Shown here: piece after piece, positions 22,027 to 33,538 of the stretch
Numbering within the stretch: the first letter of the stretch is position 1
Layout: every line of letters begins with the position of its first letter
Source of the DNA: Mytilinidion resinicola
Taxonomy: Eukaryota > Ascomycota > Dothideomycetes > Mytilinidiales > Mytilinidiaceae
NCBI RefSeq assembly: GCF_010093595.1
Contig: NW_022985478.1
Span: 54,331-118,330, forward strand
Direction: 5' to 3'
DNA length: 64,000 nt
Program-made: the position numbers and the translations under genes
The notes under the pieces: generated by a model
Databases searched by the model: none
What the model was told of the DNA's origin: nothing
Seen by the model: only the letters and a program-made list of their open reading frames with translations

Positions 22027-22242
22027 TTGGGTTGAGAGGGGTCCAAAGAAAATAGGCTTTGAGCGTCAGGTGATACTGAGAGGAGAGCAAACAGTTTCAG
22101 GAAAGTTGCTCAATTTGCTGGGGATGTTTCAATTTTGCTACCGCTAATTACTCCGTCGGTGAAAGTGACAGCTCCGTGTCAGAAGCCACGTTCCAATCCC
22201 GCATACCAAAACATCACGACTAGAAAGCCCGACCTCCCACGC

Positions 22243-22557
22243 CTAGGTGATCATCCATTTTAGTCTTCCAAGACAAGTTCGATAGAACAAGATGTTGACC
22301 CTCTCCCTCTCATCATTCAACTCTTCCTTGAGATACTCCCCGAGCGGCACCTCATTCCCGTGCAATCTCCTCGCTACATCATCCGCCAAACACGCCTCCA
22401 CATTCGGCGCCAAAATTGAAATGATGCCTAAAGGCGGCGTCGCTAGAAACACTGCAAAGGAACTCTTCGAATACGCTTGTTGCGTGGACCCTGGCACTGC
22501 CGGGAAGTTCCCACCCGTGATACATGCGAATATGTCTACTAGTGACATTGCAGGCAA
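22243..22557 (-). CDS. hypothetical ORF, 104 codons, doubtful
   Basis: It opens MPAMSLVDIFACITGG and ends LGRLKWMIT. No domain is recognised. It has moderate hydrophobic content in the first 50 residues, then a charged segment (LKEELNDERERVN). An ORF of the same length lies on the opposite strand, so one of the two is a shadow or both are chance. There is no convincing homology from memory. Confidence 0.25.
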   Translation of the reverse strand: MPAMSLVDIFACITGGNFPAVPGSTQQAYSKSSFAVFLATPPLGIISILAPNVEACLADDVARRLHGNEVPLGEYLKEELNDERERVNILFYRTCLGRLKWMIT

Positions 22558-22885
22558 TTCAGCTGTGGTCTTCGAGCGTTACGTAGTGTTTATACGTTTC
22601 GAAATGTAACCGCTGGGCGACGGGTACTGCTGCTCAAGTACTTCGCACATCACGAAACGGTTCTCCAACTGAACAGATTGAGACGACGGCGGCTAGGCCC
22701 GAGAGAATCTGGCCGCACTAAAGGGTATCTTTGACAAGATAAAGCACGGTAGGTAGAGCTTATATGATACAGCGCAATCGAAGTCTCTTGGTCTGTCACG
22801 AGCGAGACTTGATGGCAGGTTGACCAGACTATAAGCTATATAAATACTAATCTCTAGCGTGATTAAGTTATTGCTACTCCCTCTA

Positions 22886-23770
22886 TTAGAGGCTTTCCAC
22901 GAAAGCGGTAACAGCAGCCGCCATGCTCTCCGGTGCCTCTAACGGGATCAGATGCCCTACCCCAGCTATCTGCTCAATCTTCACATCCGCGCCCGAATTC
23001 CTCAACACCACTGCAACCCTACTCTCCACATTCCCAGGCTCCTCGACGCGATCCAGTTCACCAGCAATAATCAAAACCTTCAGCACACCTTGCTCGCGTT
23101 GATACCGCTCCACGCTTCCAACCACAGCTCGTTCATAGTCCTCCGCCATCCCGTACTCCGGCCACGCCGCTCGCGCTCCTGGACTCCCGGCCACCATCCC
23201 CTTAGCCAAATCTACCCTCGTCGCTTCAGTCACATTCTCCGCCTCCCCAAGCAGGACATTCTCCACCACGAACGAGGCCGACTCAACGCTATCGTAAGCG
23301 TGGATCTGCTGCGCGCGCATGTTCTCCGAGAGCGCAAAACTGCCAGCCGGTGCGGGCGCGATGAGAATCAATCCCCTTACAAGCGACGCCACTTCCACGT
23401 TGTTCAGAAGAACTTGCGCGAGTTTGCCGCCCATGGAGTGCCCGACTACGATGACTCCGTTCGCTGAGAGTGCGAGTTGTTGCGTATTTAGGTGCAGGAG
23501 GAGGGCGACGATGTCGGCTACGTAGTCGACGATGCGGTAGGCGGTTACGTCGACGGGCGCACTGGACATGCCCCAGCCGCGGAGGGAGGGGGCTATTATC
23601 TGGTAGTGGTCTTGTAGGAGGGAGATGGAGGGGTGGTAGGTGTGGTGAGAGCCGCCCCAGAAATGAAGGAGGAGGAGAGAGGGGCGGGAAGAGGGTTGAG
23701 CCGGGGTGGAGACAAGGGTATGGAGGGTTATGGAGGGAGAAATGGGGATGGACAATTCTTGGGATGACAT
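22886..23770 (-). CDS. alpha/beta-fold hydrolase, 294 aa
   Basis: A single exon. The nucleophile elbow GHSMGG places Ser112 as the nucleophile. GELDRVE gives Asp240 and GVGHLIPLE gives His273, completing the triad in the right order and spacing. LLLLHFWGGS at 32-41 corresponds to the oxyanion-hole strand (usually HG; here HFWGGS). A cap region with many Ala and Glu residues lies between about 145 and 215. No signal peptide, so probably cytosolic. It is similar in size to small esterases, epoxide hydrolases and lactonases; the substrate cannot be told. The start is the first ATG, just upstream of the conserved N-terminal strand. Confidence 0.88.
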   Translation of the reverse strand: MSSQELSIPISPSITLHTLVSTPAQPSSRPSLLLLHFWGGSHHTYHPSISLLQDHYQIIAPSLRGWGMSSAPVDVTAYRIVDYVADIVALLLHLNTQQLALSANGVIVVGHSMGGKLAQVLLNNVEVASLVRGLILIAPAPAGSFALSENMRAQQIHAYDSVESASFVVENVLLGEAENVTEATRVDLAKGMVAGSPGARAAWPEYGMAEDYERAVVGSVERYQREQGVLKVLIIAGELDRVEEPGNVESRVAVVLRNSGADVKIEQIAGVGHLIPLEAPESMAAAVTAFVESL

Positions 23771-24682
23771 TTTGAGTAGAGATTATATAGGGAAAATTGG
23801 ATAAGAGTTAGACGATGGCGGATGAGGCTTCTTTACTATATTACGTGATTCTGTGAAGATAGGATAGAGAACGGGAGGTGAGAGAAGCTGAGTGCGAGCG
23901 GCCTATTTATACCTAGTCTCGCTGTAATGATTTGACTTCTTCCTAATGATTTGAGTTCTTTCTGCACGCTGACCTCACCTTAGCTAAGTAACCTCTTGCC
24001 TCGGGGAACGAAACCCTGTCGCGCCGGAGATACTTATACCGATCAACGTTTAAACTGCTGCCGCTGTGGTCTACAACATATCGCCAATGCTCAGGAATTG
24101 GGCTATTGGTTGGAGGTTTTTGGCGTGCTGCATATTTCGGGTACTTCGTATTCTACTCTTGCTCATGTTCGGGAATCAAAGGTTTCCAAAACATGCGCCT
24201 GATAGAGTCCAACTCCTGTTGGTGGCTCGCAGTCTCGTGAAATGGCACAAGCGAGAGGTGATGGCAGAGTGAGGACTTGAGAGACAAGCATATCAGAGGG
24301 AGTCGGGAGTCTTCTCCTGCCCGGGGGATTTTTCTAGTTGAAGACTCGATTCTGAAATATACGCCGACCGTTCTTCAATCTACAATTCCGACCTCCGTCT
24401 TTTCTACAATCGCATCAAACAATTGGACGTTGGGTCGTGACTCAATTGTGTCCCCGTGTGTTTGTCGCGGCTCTCTTCTGCCGATGACCTCTAACCGCTA
24501 CTTCTATGTGAGCTTTTTGTGGAGCCATACAGCCTCGTCTTACGAAGGAAGGATGACGAAAAGTTGGGCTGACTCACACCAATGACTAGAAGTACTATGA
24601 CTTCCTTGACCGCAGACAACCGACGTCGACCAGTGAAGCGCATCTACTGCTCCACGGAATTGCGCTCTCTTGAGTGTCGAAA
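23771..24682. other. divergent intergenic region, 0.9 kb
   Basis: It lies between the hydrolase and acetyltransferase starts. Short open frames exist on the plus strand but none has a recognisable product. Confidence 0.5.
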
Positions 24683-25773
24683 ATGCCTTCCACGCAAGAT
24701 GGCGGCGACAGCTACAACTTCTGCTTCCCAATTGACGCCTCTAAACTCTCCAACGACAGATTGAGCCTCGTGCCTTTTGACGTACGTGTCGTTTCCTAGC
24801 ATATCCCCGACCAATTACTCTGAATCCGAAATGATGGAGTTTTTGAAGACCTCCCGGAATAACGTATGTACTAGTCAGACTACGCTCGTTTCTCGACTGT
24901 CTATGTCTCGGAGACCTGCAAGGCGGCGTCTCGGAACTTCGACTACCTGGCATATGGTCCTTTCGAGAACGTAGATGCTTTTGGAGAATGGTACGAGCCG
25001 AAAGTCCGCTCCGTTAAAAGCCAGATCTGGTTCGCCATCATTCTCAAGAAATGCGTTATTCGAGACAGGCAGATTGAGGATGGCACATTCGCCGGCACGG
25101 TCGCTTTGATGGATTGTAATCGAGACAGCGCTATAGCTGAGATCGCTCATGTGAGTGTGGCGTGTATCTTGATTCTTTTCCTCTACTTGACTGCGTCTCA
25201 TTCATTTCACGTCATGGCCGTCCGAGGGACCGTCTGAGAACGCTATTGATTGCGCCAAATTCTCTCTTCTGGATCATTTCGTTTACTGCAGCCTCTCATG
25301 TTAATCCTCCTATGGCTGTTATTCTTTCATGCTTTCAACTGAGCCTAAGCATCCTCTCCGACTTCTGACGGTAACATATTTAAGAATGCTGACGCCTCCT
25401 CCACCAGGTGAACTATCTTCCCAAGTTCCAACGCACCTTTGTAGGCTCTAACGTCAACGGCTTGCTACTACACTACGCTCTCGACGCTCCACCGAACGGT
25501 CTCGGTCTCCGCAGAGTGCAGTGGCACGCCAACGGAAACAACAAGGCCTCCATCGTAGCTGCGCAGCGTATGGGTTTCCGTTTTGAAGGTATCATCCGCT
25601 GGCATCGCGTTCTACCAGCTGGAAAAGAAGGCAACGGGGCGGGCGAGGAAGATTTGCCGCCTGTCGTGGGAAAGAAGTTGGGTCCAGGCAGACATACCGC
25701 GTCACTAAGCATATGCTGGGATGATTGGAAGGATGGCGCTCGCGATAAGGTAGACGCGTTGATGAACCGGTAG
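24683..25773 (+). CDS. GNAT-family N-acetyltransferase, three exons, 246 aa
   Basis: Exons 24683-24781, 24875-25150 and 25408-25773 (99, 276 and 366 nt, all phase 0). Intron 1 is GTACGT...CTAG (93 nt). Intron 2 is GTGAGT...CCAG with a CTGAC branch, and at 257 nt is long for this genome. The product shows the fungal GNAT pattern: LSNDRLSLVPFD near the N-terminus, AEIAHVNYLPKFQRTFVGSNV across intron 2, then LLLHYALD, the GLGLRRVQWHANGNN strand-helix, and AAQRMGFRFEGIIRWHRVLP. This group resembles RimJ/RimL-type acetyltransferases acting on small molecules or protein N-termini. The substrate is not predictable. The length is normal. Confidence 0.87.
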
Positions 25774-26108
25774 ATTGGGCGATAGGGCCCAGAAACCGCC
25801 CCAGACGCGCACCTATCGACATTCTTGGAAGCCCAATACTCGAACTCAACAGAACCAATTTTGATAGATCTGCTGAATGAAATCCCGCAAGCTGATAAAG
25901 TTTAGCCAATTAGCTTTGAACTAGGAATGAGGCGAGCAAAGAAGGCAACGAGGCATAGTAACCAACACAGGGCTGAACTCTAGCCTGACAGCCGGCCCAA
26001 CGCGTCTATATCCCGTTCGTACTTCACAATCATCAAGCCCCACATTTTTCGAGTTGCCTCTACGCTTGAAATCCTTCTTATTAATAACCATCTCTTGCTC
26101 CTTTAAGC
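25774..26108. other. short intergenic stretch
   Basis: 3' flank of the acetyltransferase and apparent promoter of the following STAND relic. Nothing else is seen. Confidence 0.5.
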
Positions 26109-26186
26109 ATGGCCGATCCTTTGTCCGCTGTAGCTGGTGTCGTCGGACTCGCAGACGTTGTTGCGAGGACTTATAGCCTGGTGTAG
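26109..26186 (+). pseudogene. scrap of a STAND/NLR-type N-terminal (Helo-like) domain
   Basis: ATG at 26109 gives MADPLSAVAGVVGLADVVA, the characteristic opening of fungal Helo-like N-terminal domains that precede NACHT or ankyrin regions. The frame stops at codon 26 (TAG, explicable as TGG with G-to-A) and the following sequence is foreign. Only the first 25 residues survive. The rest of the gene was lost, apparently when the C-tract insert arrived. Confidence 0.5.
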
Positions 26187-26580
26187 AGGTTTATCGGTTA
26201 GCAGCGTGGTTAGTAAACCGGCTAATTCTTAATTAGATTAACGGCCGGTTTATTAGTAGGGGGTTAGTAAACACACCCCCTTTTTGGTAAACCCACACCC
26301 CCCCTCCCCTGTTCTTTCACCGCCTTTTAATTGGCTTGGAGGGCTACTCCGTAGCTTCCGATTGGCTCGCTTAACTCGCTCACTAATTCCGAATGCTCTC
26401 TCCAAATGCGGCCATGTACAACACAAGCAATTACATTAGGAGGACCTTAAGTATCACCCCCCCTTTCTTTACGTATCACCCCCCTTTTCTCTAGGGCGAG
26501 CCTACTCGTAGCCCCCCTTTTCACTCGTCGCAGCCCCCTTTTTCACTCCGTGTAGCCCCCCCCAAATTAGGTCTAGCGCC
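26187..26580. repeat. C-tract-rich insert with inverted repeat
   Basis: Contains TAAACCGGC and GCCGGTTTA as inverted arms (about 26215-26255), a repeated GTTAGTAAAC motif, and then at least seven runs of five or more C between about 26270 and 26570. These include two copies of GTATCACCCCCC and several GTAGCCCCC/GCAGCCCCC units spaced 25-35 bp apart. It looks like the end of a mobile element rather than host intergenic DNA. The family is not identified. Confidence 0.45.
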
Positions 26581-26671
26581 GGCCCGTATGAATATTGTTC
26601 CGCGGTTGTATCCCGCTCTCCCCTCCCCTCTGGAAGATCGGCCTCTTTCCTATCTTTGCCTATTTCGCATC

Positions 26672-27114
26672 ATGGACGACGACGACTTTATAGCAGATCT
26701 CGCTGGGCAGCTTCAGAAGCCATCTTCCTCTCTCGATCAACCCAGCAAATTCGGCGTGATTGGCAAGCCCGTGTCGAAAAACCACACGTTGGGCATAAAA
26801 AGGCTCTGTCGGTAATAGGACGAGTAAGTATATTCTTAGCTAGCAAAGTGAGTTTTCTATCACTAATAGGAGGTACTGCCTTTAGATTTGCGACTAAACT
26901 CGGGCTACCAAATGAACTTAGGGTTTTCCGGACACGACTAAGCCAAGAACACGTAATTGTCTTCCTACAGTGGCTTTCAAAGGCCTCTAGCGGCCACCTC
27001 AATAGCATTCCTACTACAATATACATCGAGAAATGTTGGATTCATATCAGAACCTTAGTAAAGAGGTTGGCCGGAGGAAGCTACACAGAGCAAGATTTGC
27101 GGTTCGTCCGCTAG
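26672..27114 (+). pseudogene. fragment resembling a fungal tyrosine-recombinase (DUF3435-like) N-terminal region
   Basis: A first segment from ATG 26672 (MDDDDFIADLAGQLQ) stops at TAA 26813-26815. The adjoining frame to 27114 reads LSQEHVIVFLQWLSKASSGHL...IPTT...YTEQD, which resembles the FLxWL...S-x-G...PT block of the core-binding domain in fungal Crypton/Starship-type recombinases. The two segments need an intron or a repair to join, and no catalytic Arg/His/Tyr region follows. The assignment rests on one motif and is tentative. An alternative is a lineage-specific hypothetical gene. Confidence 0.3.
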
Positions 27115-27367
27115 GTAAGCACGACGTCCCCAGACCACGCTCTTCTTATAGTGACAAGGTATTAGGGTATGAAGGCTTTGAAATCTCGCGGACTCACAAC
27201 CACCAAACGAAGAGCTGAGGGAGAGAACCACATGAAAATCGGATTCTATGTATATGACGCAGAATGATACCCTAATAAAGGAAAAGGTAGTTGTTTACAA
27301 TACATGGTGCTCTTCGTGAAGGAAGAGAAGCCTTAAACTGTCCCATTATTCCGCCGCTTGGCGTCAG

Positions 27368-28335
27368 CTAGAACATTGGTGGGGGTGGTGGTGGAGGTAT
27401 ACCTCCCCCAGCGCCTGAGCTTGTACCTGCACTTTCTACGTCCTTTAATGCAGATTTCGCAGTAATGTCTGCTGTCCCAAGAATTGCCGAAACCCCAAAG
27501 GCGAAGGTCGTGGAAAAGCTAAAGACGAACCATTGCAACACTTGGATTGTGGTTCCAGATAATATCTTAATAGACTAAGTTTCCACGGAGGTGGTGAAGT
27601 ACTGCAATGCTCCTGAGGTCTGTAATACTGCGCTGTTTCCTGCTAGAGCTAGTGCAGCAGAGAACCATATAGCAGCAACCGTTGCTTGTTTGTAGAAGCG
27701 GCGAAGAGACAAGAAGGGGTTCTTTCGATCTTTCAGATTGTGTTTCAGTAACACCAGGAATATTAGACCGACGAAAAACGAAACGCCAGCAGCTGCGAAA
27801 AGGCAGACGAAGATTTTCGATTGAAGAACCCCAGCGATGGAGACCATACGCTTAGACGAAGAATTATCCGTGGCACTTCCGTTGACATGGGACTGGAAGA
27901 ATTGGTCGATTTCGCTCGATCCGGGAAAGCACGTCAGATTTTGGGATTCTCCAAGGCACATCCCTTAAAAGCACATTAGGTATGATCCAGAAGAATATCA
28001 GCCGTCAGGACCAAGCCTTACCGAAATAGCCAATCCGAACTTGGAGTGTTTCCGTGACTGCTGAATCCTTATTCGTAGGTTGTAACTTTAGAAGAAAGAT
28101 GTTTGGAATGCCAGGAGAATTGGATACACAACCGGTAAGAGCGAGAACTGTAGAGTAGTCAGCATTTAAATAAGATAAACGGGCGTGATGCGTTGGAGGT
28201 ACCATAGAACAGAAAGATTGGGCATGGCAACACGTAAATAAGAAGGCGTAGAGTAATATTTTCTAGAGAATATGAGCTCGGCTTCTCTTTAAAGCTCTAT
28301 TGAAAGATCGCACCCAGCTTTTGAGAAAGACCCAT
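27368..28335 (-). pseudogene. Fig1 family membrane protein, with two in-frame TAG codons
   Basis: Exons 28335-28203, 28147-28022 and 27963-27368 sum to 285 codons. Intron 1 is 55 nt (GTACCT, branch CTGAC, CTACAG); intron 2 is 58 nt (GTAAGG...TTTAAG). The product has a first membrane helix (LLIYVLPCPIFLFYVLALTG), then GCVSNSPGIPNIFLL and RIGYFGMCL...LTC, the conserved Fig1 extracellular block. Three further membrane segments follow, ending in a Gly/Pro-rich tail. Fig1 proteins regulate calcium influx and membrane fusion in mating. TAG codons at 28299-28297 (codon 13) and about 27562-27560 interrupt an otherwise intact frame. Both fit CAG changed to TAG. A different first exon could avoid the first stop, but not the second. 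Confidence 0.75.
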
Positions 28336-29270
28336 CGTGGAATGATAGTTGATATTTTCGGAATCAATGAAACAGTGGGTATATTTCGAAGGACTGAACC
28401 AGTAATGGAAAACTCGTGGAAATGACCGGGATATGTTCAATTGAATCAGTATGGCAGTCGAAAAAGCTGATTCGAAGATAGAGCCAGTGGAGGAAGTTAA
28501 GAGCGTCGTCAGCGGAAAGAACGTAACACGTTTAATCGAGAACATTCTCATTGCCCCTGTTTCGACTTACGCCAAGGGTGGCTAGTTCCATTTGGTACAG
28601 GTATTCAAAGAAGTCCAACCATAAACCCAGTCGCGCTCAAACTATCGCGCGGTTTCAAGACTAAGCGCCCGTAGTATCTGAGCCGCAGCATGCGTACTAA
28701 GTTTCGCAAGCCGCACGCTCCGCTCGTCGAAAATTAAGTCACAGTTTTCCGGCGCTTGGAGTGGACGGTAGCATGGCAGACGCACTTGAGACTTGTTGGA
28801 GGGGATGGGGGGTGGAGAAATTACATGAATGCGACTGACAGGTTACAGTAATTAAATATGGCACTCTAGAATGTAGGCCTTTGGCGTTGACTCTTCTTAG
28901 ATGATGTTTTGGTTTTGCTAAAGTATGACGCCATGGTTGTAATTCTCGCGTTGGTGACCTCGACCCTCGAGAAGAGAAAGCACGGCAGAGAGCTTTGCCA
29001 ATTTCATTATCTATATATTAGGGCCATTTCGACTCGAAAAAGATGATCGCTTTAAAACCCGAATCAAGCGGTTGTTATAGACCCGTGAGCGGGGAAAAAA
29101 CTGGCTTACGGACGACAGAAGACTTGAAATATCTTTGATACCTTTCAAGGTCAAAGGCGCCCTCTTCCAGTTCCTTGCTGCCGGGATCTCCAGCCCAACA
29201 GAACGTACGACAGCTATTAATGGTCGTTCCATCGACTAATTTAATGTCGCACGCAGACCAAGAATAAGCA
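28336..29270. other. gene-poor border of the gene island
   Basis: Composition is still mixed. Short minus-strand frames (such as 29011-29232) have no recognisable product. At about 29270 the sequence turns sharply AT-rich. Confidence 0.5.
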
Positions 29271-29990
29271 GAGGTTTTATAGTCTTAAAGTCGTGAGAAT
29301 TATAAGAGCTTATTAACCTTCTATACTTTCCCTAAAACCTTTCCTTTTTTATAAGGGATTAGTGTAGGATATATACCCTATATCTTTACTAAAAACCCTG
29401 TAATCGACCCCTTAAAAACCGTAGGAGTTTCTAGAAAACTAATAACAGTCTAGAGAATATCGGGGTCTATTAGAAAACTATAAAAGAAAAGGAAATAGGG
29501 TTGAAAATAAGGTTTAAGGGTTCCGTTTATATAGTATTCTATCGAAGGTTCTAAAGTACTTTTAGTTAATCCTACTAAATTTTGTTTATTTAATTCTACT
29601 ATATAAAGTTTTTCCTTTTTAGTTATAGGCTGGAAAACTCTAGAAGATTTCGGTAGTAGTAAAAAAGGCGGCAGTATTATATAACTAGATGCAGGTTTTA
29701 GAGGCAGTATAGGCAGGAAAGGCGGTAGAAGCGGTAGATTATAAAGAAAACCAGATCCGGAAGCTATTATTATTAGTAGAGATACCGCAGTTATAAGTAT
29801 ATTAAGAATTTACTTATTATAGAAGTAGTTAACCGGGTTATTATTTATAGTACTTAACTAGGTTATACTAATTAGGTATAAAAAAGTAGTTAGTAAGAAG
29901 ATATTATTATAATAGAGGGTAGTTATAGATAAACTAAAGTATAGAAGTTCCCTTTAAAAGTTTCTGCCGCGCTAAAAACGCTATAGCATA
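29271..29990. repeat. AT-rich RIP-damaged repeat of unknown type
   Basis: Dense TA dinucleotides and no long frames begin near 29270. It has no clear similarity to the Gypsy, Tc1 or helicase elements elsewhere in the window. Probably an older repeat whose family can only be found after reversing the RIP changes computationally. Confidence 0.55.
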
Positions 29991-29999
29991 CGCTAGATA

Positions 30000-31374
30000 T
30001 TAGCCTATACTATAAACCGTTTAGCCCCTTTCTATACAGGCCTAGCGCTAACGAAAATCCGCTATATTAATACTAAAAAACCCTTTTATTACCTTTATAC
30101 TCTACTTAATTTTTATTTACTACTATACTATATATAATAATACTATAAAGGCGTAAGCTCTTATACTTAAAGCTATAAATATTTTTTTTAACTAAATTAC
30201 TACTATTACTAGTATATTAAAGCGCATAATTTAGGACGTTTAGAAAAGGGCTATAAATCGCGGCTAAAACCCCTAATAATCGCTTAAAGTTCTTAATATA
30301 TATATATAAAATATACCTTACTCTAGCCGGCTAACTATATAAACTATAAAAAAGATTATAAAAATAGAAAAGTTAGTTACTAAAAGTAGAGCTAGAAGGG
30401 AATTAAATACTTACTAGCTTATAAAAAAGGTAGAAATCTTAGCTATAACTATATAGCGTATTCTTCGCCGCTATTTTAATATATAGAAAATAAAACCTAT
30501 ATAAAAACCTAGGCTATAAAAGTAGATAAAGTAGGAATAATTATAGTAGTATCTTAACTATTAATACTAGACTTTTAAAAACTAGAAAAAATTATTTAAA
30601 GCAATAAAACGGCTTTTATAGTTAGCTAGCACTATAAAAAATATTATATCTAGCGTTAGTTAAATAAACAGTTTTTATATATAATAATATAAAAATACTA
30701 GAAAAAATACTTAAAGTTTATATTCTAGAGCTGCTTTTTTTATAATTATAAGGGCCCTTACTATATTTAGTACCTAGAAATAAAGGCTAAACGCGCTATA
30801 GTAGATAAATATTTTACTAAGCTTAATAAAACTATTAAGCCTATTATATAGGTAGAATAAAAGCTAGAAAATTCTCTATTACGCTTTAAAGTAATATATA
30901 ACTGCCTAGGTAGAAAGCTAAAGTAGTAGTTTATATAAAATACTAGAAAGCTTATAAAAGGCAGTAGAATAGGCGTTAATTAGTATTACTATAAAAAGAA
31001 AATTTTAGAAAAAAAGCTTATTCTATTTACCTAGCGCTGCGCGCACAATTAATAGGGTATAATTATATAGGAAGATTATACTCCTATATATATATATTAT
31101 TATTAAGTAACTATTTATACTACTACTAAGGTTTAATAACTTTTCTAGGTTATAAATTCCCTAGATCTTAATATAATAGAGCCTGCCTAGCTTTACCTTA
31201 AGTATATAACTATAAAAAAGGGCGCGCTAAAGTTTAAAATATAAGAAAATAAGTAGTAGTAGCAGAGCTAGAAAAATATAGAGTAATAGCGCTACTAGGC
31301 CTAGATTTAACGGATTCTATAATATATCTAAGAAATAATTAGGCTTAAGGGCCGTAATAAGTATAGAAAGGGCG
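30000..31374 (+). mobile_element. Tc1/mariner-type transposon relic, 3' end cut off by element A
   Basis: From about 30420 the + strand reads a degraded DDE transposase: an ILRRYF start of the catalytic region, then W..IIWS.E (first acidic residues), a CFFYNYKGPY block, a long spacer, then IIIQED and NSLDLN.IEPAW.YLK. RIP-type stops occur throughout. The final conserved segment runs into the GGGCG at 31370-31374, after which element A begins abruptly. A 16-17 bp imperfect inverted match (TAGCCCCTTTCTATAC at 30022 and its complement at 31361-31377) may be the terminal inverted repeat or chance. The 5' boundary is approximate. Confidence 0.7.
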
Positions 31375-33538
31375 CTATTAACTTATAGATAAAATATATT
31401 ATAAAATATTTTATATTATAATTTAAAAGTAAACTATACAGTTTAATAATATAATTTAGAAACGAAAATTAAACTATACTATAGAAAACCCTAATAGATT
31501 TTACTAGAAGCACTATTATAGGCAGGTTATTAACTATTATATATTTAATATATTATTTAGACTTAGTATATAACCGCGGCGTAGTATTATTATTATTAGA
31601 GGTTAGGGTTATATTAGCAATATTAGTATTCGTGGCCGTATATAGCAGCTAAAACGCCTGCTATACTATATTTCTATAGCCTATATTATTAAGGTATAGT
31701 AGTAGATTATATATATAAAATACTATAGGTATATAGGTGTAATATCCGATAATTAGGAGATAATAAAATATAGTATAATTTAATAGGATATAAATAAAAA
31801 GGCGAGTTGCTATATAAAAGTATTTATTTAATTTATTAACTATTATTATAGTAATCGTGTAGTAAGGTATAAAATAATTTACCTAAGTTTTTAAGTATAT
31901 TCTATAGTATTATATTATAGTTTATAGAGATTATAGGTATAGTATTACTAAAGGGCAGTTATAAAAGTATTTAGCTATATACTACTAGAAGTTTATAGTT
32001 ATAATATAAAAGGCTATAGCAGAGGCCGCAGTAGGTTTAGAAAATTAGGCGTAAAATAATAGGTAGGTAATTTTCCTGCTAGTAGTAGCATAGCCTATAC
32101 TATATTTACCTATTTAGTATAATAGATTAAAGTATTTAGGAGCCCGTAAAAACAGCGCGCTATATTATTTTATTATATATAGTTTACAGAATATATAAAC
32201 CTATTATAAAAAGGAATATAGGTAGAAAAATTTATAAAAGTAAGGATATTACTACTAAAGGTAATAGAGTATTATATAGCGGGTAAAAATATAGAAAAAG
32301 GGCGTGCAGTGCTAGAAATTTAGTAGTAAAGCGTTATTAGCCCGATTATTCCAGGTAAACGCGTATAACCCAGCCGCTAAGAAAAAAGAATAGAAAAATC
32401 CTATTTAGAAGGTATTAGAGGCCGTATTTATATAGGCAATAATTAATATTAAAAAAGCTAATAAGAAAGTAAGCAGTTAGATTTAGGCTAATAACAACCG
32501 ATTTAAAGTTAACGTATAGTTAAACTACGCCGGATAGGCAAAGTATTTAAAGAAATTAAATAGTAAGTAGTTAGAGTTATTAATATATAAGCCTAAAAAG
32601 AAAAAAAAAGTATTAGCTAATTTATATTTTATAGTTAAGATAGTAATTTAAAAGGCGTAGTAAGTATCTAAAGCTAGTATAGTTAGATTAGCAGCTATAA
32701 ATTATATTAATTAACGTAAAACTAGTAATAAAATAAATAAGAAGCTATTTAGTATATATTAGTTAGCTATTATTTATTATATTTAGAAAACCTATAGAAT
32801 AAAGCTAATTTATAGTAAAAAAATAGAAAAGTTAAAAAATAAGGGTAATATTTAGAACTAGAGGCTAGTATTTAGGTTAATAGGTAAATAGGGGTTAGTA
32901 TTAGCAAAGATTAAAATAATAGTAGAGCAGGATAAAAAGAAGAATAGTAATAATAGTAATATTAGTAATAATAGTAGTAATAGCAATAATAGTTATATAA
33001 TTAATAAAAAGAAGTAAAAAAAGTTAAAGAAAGCCGTTTTAGTATTTATATTAGCGTTATTAGACCACTTATTTATAGATAACAAGTATACTAGCGTATT
33101 AATTAGCGGTATAGCCGTTTTAGGTATTAGCTAGTAATATAGTTAGGAAAGCGCGTTAATATATATACCTAAGATTATAGCTATTATTAATATATTCTAT
33201 ATATTAGTTTTATATTAGGCTATAAAAATGCGTAAAAAGCGCGCGGCGGATATATAATAGAAGGAGCATTTTAGCTAGAAAAACGCTAAGGAAATAGCGC
33301 CGGCGCATTTTAAATTTATATAAAAGATAGTAGACCAGTTTATAATATTAGTTTAATATAGCGGAATACTATATTCTATAGATTAGTTGCAGCGGTTAAA
33401 GGCGTATAGAATAAAGATCTAATATACTACTAATACTAAGGGCGTAATTAAGTAGATAGATAATATATTATTATATAGTAATATTTAATTTAGTATACCC
33501 TAGTTGCGTTTAATAGTCTATAGGTTAGTAGAAATAGC

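Noticed and set aside
22292..22609. 105-codon plus ORF opposite the hypothetical minus ORF
   Set aside because: No recognisable domain; at most one of the pair can be real, and neither is convincing.
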